The notes beneath the pieces were generated by a model, which was not told the origin of the DNA, ran no database searches, and was given only the letters and a program-made list of their open reading frames with translations. A program made the translations under genes and the position numbers. Source: Oxalobacteraceae bacterium (lineage in GTDB: Bacteria; Pseudomonadota; Gammaproteobacteria; Burkholderiales; Burkholderiaceae_D). From it: a stretch of 58,552 nt of DNA. The stretch is taken from NCBI GenBank assembly GCA_013284265.1, contig JABTBR010000049.1, forward strand, positions 1 through 58,552, in the 5' to 3' direction. Every line of letters begins with the position of its first letter. The stretch's first letter is position 1. Shown here piece after piece: positions 1-7,993 of the stretch.

Positions 1-37
1 TACTACCGCGGCCAAGGGGCCGGCGGCAACTGCTTAA

Positions 38-125
38 AACCCACGGCAAAGAGCCGGGGTCTGACCCGCCGGGTCAGACCCCAGGGTTACGCCGTGGGTT
101 TTTTCAGGGTTACGCCGTGGGTTTT
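38..125. repeat. Dispersed palindromic intergenic repeat, copy 1, with duplicated right arm
   Basis: Positions 38-100 form a 63-bp imperfect inverted repeat beginning AACCCACGGC and ending GCCGTGGGTT, with an inner pair GGGTCTGACCC / GGGTCAGACCC. It is identical to the copy at 52556-52618. A second right arm (105-125) follows directly as a short tandem duplication. The last codons and the TAA stop of the neighbouring DTW gene lie inside this second arm, so the repeat has written the 3' end of that gene. It has the look of a REP/MITE-like intergenic element and could fold as a bidirectional terminator. No transposase is present. Confidence 0.9.
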
Positions 126-790
126 AAATTACCGCTTCCAGCCCGCACCGGCGCATAGCTCGCCTGCTGCGCCACAAACCCATCAAAGGCGGCAATCAGC
201 GGCTGATAGCGCGACTCGTCGCCCTCAAGCTGCGCCAGCGCATACGTGCTCGCCTCCAGCGTGGACAACTGATCCGGCAGATGCGCCTTGCGTATCAGGT
301 AGTGCGATGCCGGCGTATCGCGCAAGGGCAAGCGCGGCAATTGCTGCAACAAGGGATTCAGATACAGCATTTTGCGGCTCTTGCGCCAGGTCGCATCCAG
401 CACCACCAGCCGCAACTGCTCCGGTGACTTCAGCCATTCAGCATCCAGCGGCGGCGGCACCGCGACACCCAAGCCCGCATCTGCCGGCGTATCCGGATAC
501 AGCAGCACCGTGCGGCGGCCATCGGCCAACATCGCCCCCAGCTGCCCGGCGTCAAACGCTTCCCCCACCTCGATCCTGCTACGCGCCAGACTCAGATGCA
601 ACAGCCGCGCACTATTCTTGGCATTGGCCATTTCCAGCGGATGCTGCAAAATCAGCAGCTCGACCACATTAGCCAGCGGCGCAATCCAGCGGCAGATGCA
701 GGTGGCCTGCGGGCGCAAACAAGTCGCGCACATGGCGCGCGCCGGCCTGGCGGCGGCGGAATCATGGGATGAGGGGGCATGTAAAGGCAT
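110..790 (-). CDS. DTW domain protein, tRNA-uridine aminocarboxypropyltransferase
   Basis: This 226-aa protein belongs to the DTW (TapT/YfiP-like) family, known to transfer the 3-amino-3-carboxypropyl group of SAM to uridine in tRNA (acp3U). Visible hallmarks are an N-terminal Cys cluster CATCLRPQATCIC (residues about 21-33), a zinc-type knuckle, and the signature LDATWRKSRKM with the Asp-x-Thr-Trp core near residue 133. The length fits the family. The start at 790 is the first in-frame ATG but has only a weak ribosome binding site. The final residues KPTA and the stop codon are encoded by the intergenic repeat, so the native C-terminus has probably been replaced, without loss of the catalytic motifs. 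The cytosolic role in tRNA modification is from family knowledge. No operon partner is seen. Confidence 0.88.
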   Translation of the reverse strand: MPLHAPSSHDSAAARPARAMCATCLRPQATCICRWIAPLANVVELLILQHPLEMANAKNSARLLHLSLARSRIEVGEAFDAGQLGAMLADGRRTVLLYPDTPADAGLGVAVPPPLDAEWLKSPEQLRLVVLDATWRKSRKMLYLNPLLQQLPRLPLRDTPASHYLIRKAHLPDQLSTLEASTYALAQLEGDESRYQPLIAAFDGFVAQQASYAPVRAGSGNLKPTA

Positions 791-820
791 AGCCCGCCAT
801 TGTACCGCTCCGCCTGCCCT

Positions 821-2455
821 CTACGAACCGCCGCGCAGCGCCAGCGCGGGCTTGCGCGCAGGGCGAGTCAGCTGCGAGCGGCGCGCGGCCGGCGCCGGCA
901 GGGCCGCCAGTTGCGCGCCCGTCAGCTTGAACAGGCTCACCAGATCGGCCAGCTTGGCCGACTGATCCTGCATCGATTCCGCTGCGGCTGCGGCCTCCTC
1001 CACCAGCGCAGCGTTCTGCTGCGTCACCTGATCCATCTGCGTAATCGCATGGTTGACCTGCTCGATGCCAGCCTGCTGTTCGTCGCTGGCATCGGTGATC
1101 TGGTTCATGATGGCCGTCACGCTGGAGATGCTTTGTACGATCTCGCCCATGGTCTTGCCGGCCTTGTCCACCAGATCGGTCCCCGTCGCCACCTTCTGTA
1201 CCGAGTCGTCGATCAGGCTCTTGATGTCTTTTGCCGCCGCCGCCGAACGCTGCGCCAGATTGCGTACTTCCGACGCGACCACCGCAAAACCGCGTCCCTG
1301 TTCACCCGCGCGCGCCGCCTCCACCGCCGCGTTCAAGGCCAGGATATTGGTCTGGAAGGCGATACCGTCGATGACGCTGATGATGTCGACGATCTTGCGC
1401 GAGGAATCGTTGATCGATCCCATGGTATCGACCACCTGCGCCACCACCGCGCCGCCACGGCTGGCGATTTCGGAAGCGTTGATCGCCAGCGCATTGGCCT
1501 CGCGTGCATTCTCGGCATTGAATTTGACGGTGGAGGTCAGTTCCTCCATCGACGAGGCAGTCTCCTCCAGCGAACTGGCCTGCTGCTCGGTGCGGGTCGA
1601 CAGATCCATATTCCCGGCCGCGATCTGGCTCGACGCGGTGGCCATGGTGTCGGTGCCGCTGCGTACCTGGCCGACGATGCCGACCAGATTATTGTTCATC
1701 TTCTTCAGGGCCGTCATCAGTTGGCCCGTTTCATCGCTGCTGCTCACTTCAATATCGCTGGTCAGGTCGCCCGACGATACGGTCTCGGCCACCTTCACGG
1801 CGGCGTTGATCGGCAAGGTGATCGTGCGCGTGATCCACCAGGCCAGCACCACGCCCATGATGATGGCGGCGCTGCCCAGAATGACCAGCAAGGTGCGGCC
1901 GCTCTGATATTGAGCCTGCACCTGGTCGGCCGCGTCATCGAGTAGCGACTGCTGCTTTTCCGCCAGCTTCTGCAAGGCGCCCAGATAACGTTCGCGCTTG
2001 CCGGCCATATCGGATTCGTAGATCTGCTTGGCCTTGTCCATCTCGCCGCCGGCCTTCGCTTCAAACACTTTCTTGCGCGCGCTCACATAGGCTTTGCGCG
2101 CCTCGCCCAGGGTGTCGAACAGGGTCTTCGATTCGGCGTCGGTCAGGGCGGCGCCGATCTTGTCCTGCAACTGGGTGGCGCGGCCGGACGATGCGGCCAT
2201 CATGGTTTCCAGGGTCTTCTGGTCGGCGGGCTCGCTGACCATCCAGGCGCCGGTGGTACGCGCGGCGTTGACTTCGACGATCTTGGACCATTCGGCAATC
2301 ATGCGTTCATTGCGCATGCGCACATCGACCATTTCGTCCGTCATCACGCTGGCGCTACTGAGGCGGAAAATACCAATCAGCGTCAGCGCCAGCAGCAATA
2401 GCAATACCAGGAAGAAACCCAGGCCAAGCCGGGTGCCTATTTTCAGGTTCTTCAT
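821..2455 (-). CDS. Methyl-accepting chemotaxis protein (four-helix-bundle sensor)
   Basis: This is a 544-aa transmembrane chemoreceptor. The start at 2455 (protein begins MKNLKIGTRLG) is chosen because GGAGGGA lies just upstream; the longer ORF reading has no such site. Domains in order are TM1 (about 10-30), a periplasmic four-helix-bundle sensor (about 31-185), TM2 (about 190-212), HAMP (about 213-265) and a signalling domain. The last contains the highly conserved hairpin tip IDGIAFQTNILALNAAVEAA and the flanking GRGFAVVASEVRNLAQRSA. It lacks a C-terminal NWETF-type CheR/CheB tether and ends in a basic tail. The ligand cannot be read from the sequence. It is probably monocistronic and lies divergent from the PEP-CTERM gene. 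Confidence 0.95.
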   Translation of the reverse strand: MKNLKIGTRLGLGFFLVLLLLLALTLIGIFRLSSASVMTDEMVDVRMRNERMIAEWSKIVEVNAARTTGAWMVSEPADQKTLETMMAASSGRATQLQDKIGAALTDAESKTLFDTLGEARKAYVSARKKVFEAKAGGEMDKAKQIYESDMAGKRERYLGALQKLAEKQQSLLDDAADQVQAQYQSGRTLLVILGSAAIIMGVVLAWWITRTITLPINAAVKVAETVSSGDLTSDIEVSSSDETGQLMTALKKMNNNLVGIVGQVRSGTDTMATASSQIAAGNMDLSTRTEQQASSLEETASSMEELTSTVKFNAENAREANALAINASEIASRGGAVVAQVVDTMGSINDSSRKIVDIISVIDGIAFQTNILALNAAVEAARAGEQGRGFAVVASEVRNLAQRSAAAAKDIKSLIDDSVQKVATGTDLVDKAGKTMGEIVQSISSVTAIMNQITDASDEQQAGIEQVNHAITQMDQVTQQNAALVEEAAAAAESMQDQSAKLADLVSLFKLTGAQLAALPAPAARRSQLTRPARKPALALRGGS

Positions 2456-2715
2456 CGCGCTCTCCCTCCGCTGAACGGTAGTGGAAATAATCGGATATAA
2501 GCTGGGCCGATTATTGCACGACAACGATAATTAATCAGAAATAAGCTCGCGAACTTACTTTCAAACATTAAGTTATTCTGCAAGAAACCGTGAGATTCCT
2601 GATATAGGAATCAAAGGAATGGGTGCCTATACTATTTGCTAGCGAGCCCGACAATACTACGGCCCGTGCTTATTCATCCCCGCTAAACGTTACTAATAAT
2701 ATTCGAGGTGATTAC
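2456..2715. other. Divergent intergenic region between chemoreceptor and PEP-CTERM gene
   Basis: This 260-bp region must hold the promoters of two divergent genes. It is more AT-rich than its surroundings. I see no convincing sigma-54 or FliA promoter and no repeat. The only clear signals are the two ribosome binding sites at its edges, GGAGGGA for the chemoreceptor and GAGGTG for the plus-strand gene. Confidence 0.5.
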
Positions 2716-3369
2716 ATGAAATCCATGATACGTGTGCTTTCCATCGCGGCCTTGCTGCTTGCCGCCCAGAACACTCTTGCCGTGACATTAACGCCAGGAA
2801 TGGATACGCCCTTGCCGGGCACAACGGTAGCAGCCGAGCCGCAACTGGCGGGTATGGTGCTGGAAGACGATGTACAGGGTTTTTCCTTTACCGGAAGCAA
2901 TGGCATTGTGTCCGGTACCGTCCAGTCCCGCGTGGTGCGCTCGGTGGATGGAACGCTGGACTTTTACTGGCGCGTAAATAGCGACCGCAGCTCCTCCGGC
3001 GACATTGGCGCCTTGCGGATAGGCGAATTTATCGCTCCCGAATACAACGCCAACTGGCGTATCGATGGACTGGGCAGCGTCATGCCGGCGAATGCGCGCA
3101 TGTTCATCAATCCGTCGCCTGGCTATTTCAACTTCCTGTTCGACGCGCCGAACAATCCCCTGGGCGCAGGAATGGGATCGTATTTCATGTTCATGGATAC
3201 CAGCGCAACCAGCTACGCCAAAAACGCCGTCTATGATCTGACCGGCGACGGCAATATCTCCACCCTGTACGCCACCTTTGCGCCGGCGGTGCCGGAGCCG
3301 GCCACCTACGCCATGACGCTGCTTGGAATGGCCTGCGTCGGCATGGCATTGAAGCGGCGGCGCGGCTAA
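2716..3369 (+). CDS. PEP-CTERM sorted secreted protein
   Basis: This is a 217-aa exported protein of unknown function. The start at 2716 has GAGGTG seven bases upstream and gives a clean signal peptide (MKSMIRVLSIAALLLAAQNT, cleavage near LAVT). The N-terminal extension of the ORF is discarded. The C-terminus carries the PEP-CTERM sorting signal: VPEPATYAM, a hydrophobic helix LLGMACVGMAL and a basic tail KRRRG. In the known family this tail is cut by exosortase and the protein is sent to the cell surface or exopolysaccharide matrix. The body is rich in Gly, Asn, Ser and aromatic residues and could be a beta-sandwich. No exosortase gene is in the window, so sorting must depend on a distant locus. 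Confidence 0.9.
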   Translation: MKSMIRVLSIAALLLAAQNTLAVTLTPGMDTPLPGTTVAAEPQLAGMVLEDDVQGFSFTGSNGIVSGTVQSRVVRSVDGTLDFYWRVNSDRSSSGDIGALRIGEFIAPEYNANWRIDGLGSVMPANARMFINPSPGYFNFLFDAPNNPLGAGMGSYFMFMDTSATSYAKNAVYDLTGDGNISTLYATFAPAVPEPATYAMTLLGMACVGMALKRRRG

Positions 3370-3381
3370 GCCGGCGCAGCT

Positions 3382-4245
3382 TTATTCCGCCGGATCTGGC
3401 ACGCCCAGCAACTCATCGAGTCCCGCCCGCGCGGCGGGGTCCTTGACGACAGCGCGCAGCCACAGATGCAGGGGCAGCTCGCCCCAGCCCGCGGCTTTGT
3501 CGGCAAGGTAGGCGACGGGGCTGTGCGGCTCGGTGCGGCGAAAGAATTCGGCCACCTGGCGCAGTTGCGCCAGCGCGTGGCTGCGGCCCTGCAACGCCCC
3601 ACCGGCAACGGCCAAGGGCATCGCCGTCACGGTGGCGCCGCTGCCATCCATCAGCGCGGGCAGGCCGGCATCCGGCCCGATCGCATGGATCGCCTTGTCG
3701 AGCGCATCGCGCGCGCCGCTGAAGCCGGGGCCGTCGGCTCCCAAACGCCGATCGAGCGCGCTTTCAAACGCCAGCAGGGACGCGCGGCAAAACTGCGCAT
3801 CGGCCAGCGCGTCCGGCGCGGTGGGCATGGCCGCAACCAGCGCGGGAACGCGCGCCAGCAGCCAGGCCAGATTGCCGCTGCGCTGCTCATGGTCGCCTTC
3901 CTCGGCCAGCGGGTACAGGCCATCCCAATAGTGCTCGCACAAACCGGCCAGCAGCGCGAGGCCTTCACCGAGGCCGCGGAACTGGCGCGTGTAGGCCTGC
4001 GCCTCGGCCAGCCACACCGCCAGCCGCAGATCCTTGCTGCGGCTGGCGATCAGCTCCGCGCAGCGCCTGGCGACCAGGGGCCAGTCGGCCTCCTTCAGCG
4101 CGACCACCCATTCACCCTGATCGAGCGAAGGATCGTCGAACTGGCGCGCGCGGGCGATCTCGTCGAGCGCGCTGCTGAAGGACAGGTCTTCACCGCAGGG
4201 ATTCGTGCCGGCCACCGGAATCAGTAATGCTGTGCTGTCAGACAT
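3382..4245 (-). CDS. tssA: Type VI secretion protein TssA (ImpA N-terminal family)
   Basis: This 287-aa protein is the last gene of T6SS block 1. The N-terminal ImpA domain (about 8-120) starts with the typical PVAGTNPCGEDLSFS segment. The C-terminal part has the characteristic QLRQVAEFFRRTEPHSP and YLADKAAGWGELPLHLWLR stretch of short TssA proteins. In the family, TssA sits at the baseplate and then at the distal end of the sheath, priming or capping assembly. It starts 21 bp after tssH and is presumably co-transcribed with it. It ends 12 bp from the convergent PEP-CTERM gene. It lacks the long C-terminal ring domain of the largest TssA class. Confidence 0.93.
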   Translation of the reverse strand: MSDSTALLIPVAGTNPCGEDLSFSSALDEIARARQFDDPSLDQGEWVVALKEADWPLVARRCAELIASRSKDLRLAVWLAEAQAYTRQFRGLGEGLALLAGLCEHYWDGLYPLAEEGDHEQRSGNLAWLLARVPALVAAMPTAPDALADAQFCRASLLAFESALDRRLGADGPGFSGARDALDKAIHAIGPDAGLPALMDGSGATVTAMPLAVAGGALQGRSHALAQLRQVAEFFRRTEPHSPVAYLADKAAGWGELPLHLWLRAVVKDPAARAGLDELLGVPDPAE

Positions 4246-4266
4246 GGTAGTCCTCCATGATAGGGC

Positions 4267-6903
4267 TCATTTGATGGTGTATCTGAACTGGCCCTGGCGG
4301 TTCGCGCTGGCCTTGATACGGGCAATCGCCTCCCCTTCCGCCATGCGCGCCAGCACCGCCTCGGCCAGTTCGGGCAGTAGCGTGCCATTGAGGATATGGT
4401 CCACATTGCGCGCGCCGGAATCGACCTCGGTGCAGCGCGCCAGTACCGCCTCCACCAGCGCCTCGTCGTAGCTGAATTCGGCCTGATGGTTGGCGCGCAC
4501 CCGTTCGCCGATATCGTTCAATTTCAGGCCGATGATGCGGGCCAGGACTTCATCGGCGATCGGATAAAAGGGAATCACTTTCAGACGGCCCAGGAAGGCA
4601 GGCTTGAAGTGCTTCATCAGCTGTGGGCGCAGCAGCTCTTCCAGTTGTTCCGGTGTTGGCAGCTCTGCGGCGGGCTTGTTCAGGCAAGCCGTCATCAGTG
4701 CCGCCGAACCCACATTCGACGTGGCGATGATGATGGTGTTGCGAAAGTCGATCTCGCGTCCCTCGCCGTCGTCCAGCACGCCCTTGTCGAACACCTGGAA
4801 AAACAGCTCGGCCACGTCCGGATGGGCCTTCTCGATTTCGTCCAGCAGCACCACGCTGTAGGGATTGCGCCGCACCGCTTCGGTCAGCACGCCGCCTTCG
4901 CCATAGCCCACGTAACCGGGCGGAGAACCTTTCAGGCCGGAGACGCTGTGCGCTTCCTGGTACTCACTCATATTGATGGTGACGAGCTTGCGCGCGCCGC
5001 CATACAGCAGCTCGGCCAGGGCCAGCGCGGTTTCGGTTTTGCCCACGCCGGACGGGCCAGCGAACAGGAACACGCCCTTGGGCTTGTGCGGATCGTCGAG
5101 CCGGGCGCGCGCGGTGCGCACCCGCTGGGCCACGGCGCCGGTCGCATGGTTCTGGCCCAGTACACGCTGCTGCAAGGCTTCGTGCAGCTTGAGCACGCCG
5201 CGGATTTCATCACGCACCATCTTGCCAAGCGGGATGCCGGTCCAGCCGGACACGATGCTGGCGACGATGTGGGCATCCACCTGCTGCGGCACCAAGGGCG
5301 CCTCGCCTTGCAGGGTGAGCAGCTCCTCCTTGATGGCGCGGGCACCGTCGTTGTCGCCGGCCAGCGTGCGGCGCGCTATCTCGGTGCTCAGCTTCTTTTC
5401 CGTGTTCCAGCGCGCACTGTGCTGGCCATGCGCGCGTTCCTGCGCGGTCTGGCTCTCGCGCAGACGGCGCAGGCGGCCACGATGTACCGACGCAGCGCCA
5501 TCCTCGCGTTCCAGCGCCGCTACTTCGGCGACGATACGCTCGATCGCACGCGCGCCATCTTCCACCACCGAAGGCGCGGCGTGCTGGGCCAGCGCCACCT
5601 TGGCGCAGGCCGTGTCCAGCACGCTGACAGCCTTGTCCGGCAACTGGCGCCCGCTGATGTAGCGCTGCGACAGGCGTACCGCCTCGGTCACGGCCTCGTC
5701 GCGGATCACGATCTGAAAGTGCCGCTCCATCAGTGGCACCATGGCACGCAGCATGGCACAGGCGATTTCCTCGGAAGGCTCTTCCACCTTCACCACCTGG
5801 AAACGGCGCGCCAGCGCGGCGTCTTTTTCAAAGTATTTCTTATACTCGCTCCAGGTGGTGGCGGCGATGGTACGCAAGGCGCCGCGCGCAAGGGCGGGCT
5901 TGAGCAGATTGGCCGCATCGTTCTGGCCAGCCTGGCCGCCGGCCCCGATCATGGTGTGGGCCTCGTCGATGAACAGGATGATGGCATGCGGACTTTTACT
6001 GACTTCGTCGATGACGCTCTTCAGACGGCTCTCGAACTCGCCCTTGACACTGGCACCGGCCTGCAGCAGGCCCATGTCCAGCGTATGGATCGCCACGCCC
6101 TTGAGCACATCCGGCACATCACCAGTGGCGATACGCAGCGCCAGTCCCTCCACCACGGCCGTCTTGCCGACGCCGGCTTCGCCGGTGAGGATGGGATTGT
6201 TCTGGCGCCGCCGCATCAGAATATCGATGGCCTGACGGATCTCCGGCTCCCTCCCGACAACCGGATCGACCTTGCCTTCGCGCGCGAGCCGGGTCAGGTT
6301 GCAGGTGTACTGGTCCAACGCGGGCGTGCGGGGTTCCAGCTGGCTGGCCGGGTCGCCTGCGCTATCGCCTTCGTCCAGGCCAGCGGCACCGGGCGCGCTC
6401 GCCGGGCCGGAGTGAGCGCCGTCCTGCTCCTGCGAACCGCCGGTATAGTGCTCCGGCCTGTGCTTGAGCTCCTCCACCGGGAAGCGGCCGAACAGGCGCG
6501 AGCCGCGTTGTGCCAGTTGGGCCAGATCGGGTTCGGTCAGCAACGCCAGCAGCAGGTGGCTGCTGCGAATGCGTTCCGGCTGCGGCGTGGCCAGCGAGGC
6601 GATCAGCCAGGCATGCTCCAGCAGCATACTCAGGTGATGCGAGAACACCGGTGTGCGGCCGCTGCCGCCGCGCAGTTTCTGCACTTCGGCGCGCAGGTCG
6701 GATTCCAGCGCGCGCATGGGAATATCGCAGCGCCGCGCGATCAGCACGAAATCGCTACGTTCCTGCTCCATCAGCGCCAGGAACAGGTGCTCCAGATCCA
6801 CTTCATACTGGCCCAGTCCCACGCAGATACTGGCCGCGCGGGTGGCAGCCGTGCGGCTGGTGTCATTCAGTTTGCCGATCAGTGTTTTCAGCTTGAGGCT
6901 CAT
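4267..6903 (-). CDS. tssH: T6SS sheath-recycling ATPase TssH (ClpV)
   Basis: This 878-aa AAA+ ATPase pulls contracted TssB/TssC sheaths apart. An N-terminal Clp-N domain (1-150) is followed by a linker. AAA domain 1 has Walker A GEAGVGKT at residues 241-248 and Walker B ILFIDEAH. A ClpB-type middle domain follows (about 430-520). AAA domain 2 has Walker A GPSGVGKT and Walker B VLLDEIEKAH. The C-terminal ClpB-D2 domain ends near residue 878. The length is typical of ClpV. Its start overlaps the tssE stop by four bases (ATGA), so the two are translationally coupled. The role as a T6SS ATPase rather than a general ClpB chaperone is set by the position between tssE and tssA. Confidence 0.96.
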   Translation of the reverse strand: MSLKLKTLIGKLNDTSRTAATRAASICVGLGQYEVDLEHLFLALMEQERSDFVLIARRCDIPMRALESDLRAEVQKLRGGSGRTPVFSHHLSMLLEHAWLIASLATPQPERIRSSHLLLALLTEPDLAQLAQRGSRLFGRFPVEELKHRPEHYTGGSQEQDGAHSGPASAPGAAGLDEGDSAGDPASQLEPRTPALDQYTCNLTRLAREGKVDPVVGREPEIRQAIDILMRRRQNNPILTGEAGVGKTAVVEGLALRIATGDVPDVLKGVAIHTLDMGLLQAGASVKGEFESRLKSVIDEVSKSPHAIILFIDEAHTMIGAGGQAGQNDAANLLKPALARGALRTIAATTWSEYKKYFEKDAALARRFQVVKVEEPSEEIACAMLRAMVPLMERHFQIVIRDEAVTEAVRLSQRYISGRQLPDKAVSVLDTACAKVALAQHAAPSVVEDGARAIERIVAEVAALEREDGAASVHRGRLRRLRESQTAQERAHGQHSARWNTEKKLSTEIARRTLAGDNDGARAIKEELLTLQGEAPLVPQQVDAHIVASIVSGWTGIPLGKMVRDEIRGVLKLHEALQQRVLGQNHATGAVAQRVRTARARLDDPHKPKGVFLFAGPSGVGKTETALALAELLYGGARKLVTINMSEYQEAHSVSGLKGSPPGYVGYGEGGVLTEAVRRNPYSVVLLDEIEKAHPDVAELFFQVFDKGVLDDGEGREIDFRNTIIIATSNVGSAALMTACLNKPAAELPTPEQLEELLRPQLMKHFKPAFLGRLKVIPFYPIADEVLARIIGLKLNDIGERVRANHQAEFSYDEALVEAVLARCTEVDSGARNVDHILNGTLLPELAEAVLARMAEGEAIARIKASANRQGQFRYTIK

Positions 6904-7385
6904 GCCGTGGCTCCGCGTGCGCTATGGTTGATGGTGTAATGCAGGCTGGAAGGCTGCAGCACCGCATCGAAGTTGATTGCGTCCGCATCGGGCGCCAGCC
7001 GCAGCCGGGCGTTGATGACAAAGTTCACCCGATTGATGGAATCTGGCGCGCGCTCAAGGCGCGCCTGTATATTTTTAAGACGCGGCTCATGGCGCTCGAT
7101 CGCCGCTTTCAGGCTGGCGCAGATGCGCGCGCGGTCGTCGCTGCTGCCCAGGCACAGGCCGGCGAAGTCGAGCAGGCCGTAATTGACGATGGAAGCACGG
7201 CAGGCCGGATACTCGGCCAGCTGGGCTTCGGGCAGTGCGGCGCGGGTGTTGAGCAGGTCTTCCAGGTCGCGCGCCACCGCGTCCTTGAGCTGCTCCAGCG
7301 ACAGGCCGGCTGCATCACGGCCGGCGGCGCTGTGGCCACTGTCGCTCAGCAGACGGTCGAACAAGCCGGGGGTATAACCATGCAT
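6900..7385 (-). CDS. tssE: T6SS baseplate protein TssE (gp25-like)
   Basis: This 161-aa protein resembles phage T4 gp25, a wedge component of the T6SS baseplate. I place the start at the ATG at 7385 (protein begins MHGYTPGLFDRLL) because AAGGAG lies six bases upstream; the TTG five codons earlier overlaps that site. The GPW/gp25 region occupies about residues 25-150, including the segment LARNxxxE-like ESxINRVNFVINARLRL near the end. The order hcp-tssE-tssH and the four-base overlap with tssH are typical of ImpA/ImpM-type clusters. It follows the hairpin downstream of hcp. Confidence 0.92.
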   Translation of the reverse strand: MHGYTPGLFDRLLSDSGHSAAGRDAAGLSLEQLKDAVARDLEDLLNTRAALPEAQLAEYPACRASIVNYGLLDFAGLCLGSSDDRARICASLKAAIERHEPRLKNIQARLERAPDSINRVNFVINARLRLAPDADAINFDAVLQPSSLHYTINHSARGATA

Positions 7386-7424
7386 GGCAAGCTCCTTCAA
7401 TGCGGATCAGGGCAAGGGAGGAAA

Positions 7425-7449
7425 CGGGGCCGCCGCGACAGCGGCCCCG
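7425..7449 (-). terminator. GC-rich stem-loop between hcp and tssE
   Basis: A 9-bp perfect stem (CGGGGCCGC / GCGGCCCCG) with a 7-base loop lies 20 bp downstream of the hcp stop codon, on the hcp-tssE transcript. No U-run follows, so it is unlikely to stop all transcription. A partial terminator, or a 3' stabiliser that keeps hcp mRNA in excess over the downstream genes, would fit the high demand for Hcp. That function is inferred. Confidence 0.6.
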
Positions 7450-7468
7450 CATGGGGTACGGCGCCGCG

Positions 7469-7960
7469 TCAGACGATGCGGTTGGTGGACAAGTCCCAGC
7501 CACCGGAGGTATTGCCGCCGGCGCCGCCGGTAACTTTTTGCTGGGTATATTTCCAGCGCACCTTGGAGAATTTGAAGCCAACCTGCTCGGTCAGGATGTC
7601 GCCCTCGTCGACCGAGGGCGATACCGCGCCGATCAGCACATTGTCGATCTCGATTTCAAAGTACTTCACCCGTTCGCCCATCGCGTCGGCGCGCATGAAC
7701 TCGAACTTGGCCTTGGGGATGGTGCGCCCGGCCGAACAGGTTTGCAGCAGGATAGGCGAGGACAGGTCGGCCAGCTTGGAGATGACGATGTCCTGGTGTT
7801 CGCAGCGTTCCGCCGTGTGGCCGCCACCGGTCGATGCGGTAGCCGACTTGGGCTGTTCAACGCCCCAGCTGACCGATTTGCATTCGATCCAGTCCTTGTG
7901 CCGGTCATCGGCCGATTCGCCCTTGATGCCTTCAATGTACAGATAGACGTCGATTGCCAT
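7469..7960 (-). CDS. hcp: T6SS inner tube protein Hcp (TssD)
   Basis: This 163-aa Hcp1-family protein forms the hexameric tube rings that are fired with the spike and can carry effectors. It begins MAIDVYLYIEGIKGES and has the expected HxxAExxEHQDIVISKLADxSSPxLL pattern (residues about 47-72) and the C-terminal strand FKFSKVRWKY. There is no signal peptide or extension. It is separated by 33 bp from tssC and followed by a strong stem-loop. It is the only hcp in the window. Confidence 0.96.
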   Translation of the reverse strand: MAIDVYLYIEGIKGESADDRHKDWIECKSVSWGVEQPKSATASTGGGHTAERCEHQDIVISKLADLSSPILLQTCSAGRTIPKAKFEFMRADAMGERVKYFEIEIDNVLIGAVSPSVDEGDILTEQVGFKFSKVRWKYTQQKVTGGAGGNTSGGWDLSTNRIV

Positions 7961-7993
7961 TTGCGCGCTCCTCTAGATAGTGGTGACGGAAGA

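Noticed and set aside
38..125. CRISPR-like repeat
   Set aside because: Copies are isolated tens of kilobases apart, palindromic and not separated by spacers, and no cas genes are present.
2500..2620. FliA-type flagellar promoter for the chemoreceptor
   Set aside because: A GCCGATTA stretch is on the wrong strand for the chemoreceptor and has no TAAA partner at the right distance.
4396..6939. 847-codon plus-strand open frame opposite tssH
   Set aside because: It is a shadow of the GC-rich tssH gene. The composition is His/Arg/Gly/Ala-rich with no recognisable domain, whereas the minus strand encodes an unmistakable ClpV.
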